DNA from: Lentimicrobium sp.
GTDB lineage: Bacteria; Bacteroidota; Bacteroidia; Bacteroidales; Lentimicrobiaceae
NCBI GenBank assembly: GCA_013336205.1
Contig: JAAXUD010000194.1
Coordinates: 1 to 6,035, forward strand
Length of the DNA: 6,035 nucleotides
Direction: 5' to 3'
Shown: piece by piece, positions 5,956-6,035 of the stretch
How the letters are laid out: each line of letters starts with the position of its first letter
How positions within the stretch are numbered: position 1 is the stretch's first letter
Position numbers and translations under genes: made by a program
Notes under the pieces: generated by a model
What the model was told of the DNA's origin: nothing
Database searches by the model: none
Seen by the model: only the letters and a program-made list of their open reading frames with translations

Positions 5956-6003
5956 CTGATTAGCTGATTAGCTGATTAGCAAATTAGCTCATTAGCAGAT
6001 TAT
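5956..6003. repeat. Tandem octamer array CTGATTAG upstream of dCMP deaminase
   Basis: Six consecutive periods of 8 bases: three exact CTGATTAG (5956-5979), then CAAATTAG, CTCATTAG and CAGATTAT. It starts 11 bases before the dCMP deaminase ATG, in its leader or promoter region. Unlike the other arrays in the window the period is eight, not seven. Confidence 0.88.
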
Positions 6004-6023
6004 TTAATTCAATTGTCTTTCAT

Positions 6024-6035
6024 AGATCGGAAGAG
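6024..6035. other. Illumina adapter remnant at window end
   Basis: AGATCGGAAGAG is identical to the first 12 bases of the TruSeq adapter and occupies exactly the last 12 positions. This is most likely untrimmed adapter at a contig end, not genomic sequence. Confidence 0.9.

Noticed and set aside
5543..5959. 138-residue plus-strand ORF
   Set aside because: Antisense shadow of the dCMP deaminase, whose catalytic motifs are complete on the other strand.

Overview
The window looks like the end of a metagenomic contig from a member of the Bacteroidota. The grounds are indirect. Genes are AT-moderate with A-rich leaders and weak or absent Shine-Dalgarno sequences, two or three products carry signal peptides in the style of this phylum, and the intergenic spacers are packed with short 7-8 bp tandem repeats and palindromes of a kind I associate with Bacteroidota genomes. 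The last 12 bases (6024-6035) match the start of the Illumina TruSeq adapter exactly, so the right edge is probably an assembly end carrying untrimmed adapter rather than genome.

Layout. Positions 1-89 are a short leader. Two plus-strand genes follow: a 719-aa secreted protein with a probable IPT/TIG-type Ig-like domain (90-2249), closed by a strong terminator (2256-2308), and a 407-aa exported, barrel-like protein with a central coiled coil (2371-3594). The 3' end of the second gene appears frameshifted: one missing T in the T-run at 3555-3558 would restore a more natural tail ending at 3614. A spacer of heptamer repeats and hairpins (3595-3786) separates it from a convergent minus-strand gene for an exported tocopherol-cyclase-like protein (3787-4896). 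A 556-base spacer (4897-5452) has no convincing gene but a dense mosaic of heptamer arrays, an 18-bp palindrome module present in about three copies, a second paired stem-loop element, and an interrupted hairpin. The last gene is a minus-strand dCMP deaminase (5453-5944), with an array of octamers (5956-6003) starting 11 bases before its start codon.

How the genes relate. I see no single pathway. The first two genes are same-strand cell-envelope proteins of unknown role but are separated by a terminator, so they are probably separate transcription units. The tocopherol-cyclase-like protein is likely periplasmic or envelope-associated with unknown substrate. The dCMP deaminase is a housekeeping enzyme of dTTP supply. 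I found no defence system, mobile-element transposase, CRISPR array, tRNA or rRNA. The most unusual content is the repeat architecture of the spacers, including its overlap with the stop codon of one gene and its position in the probable promoter of another.
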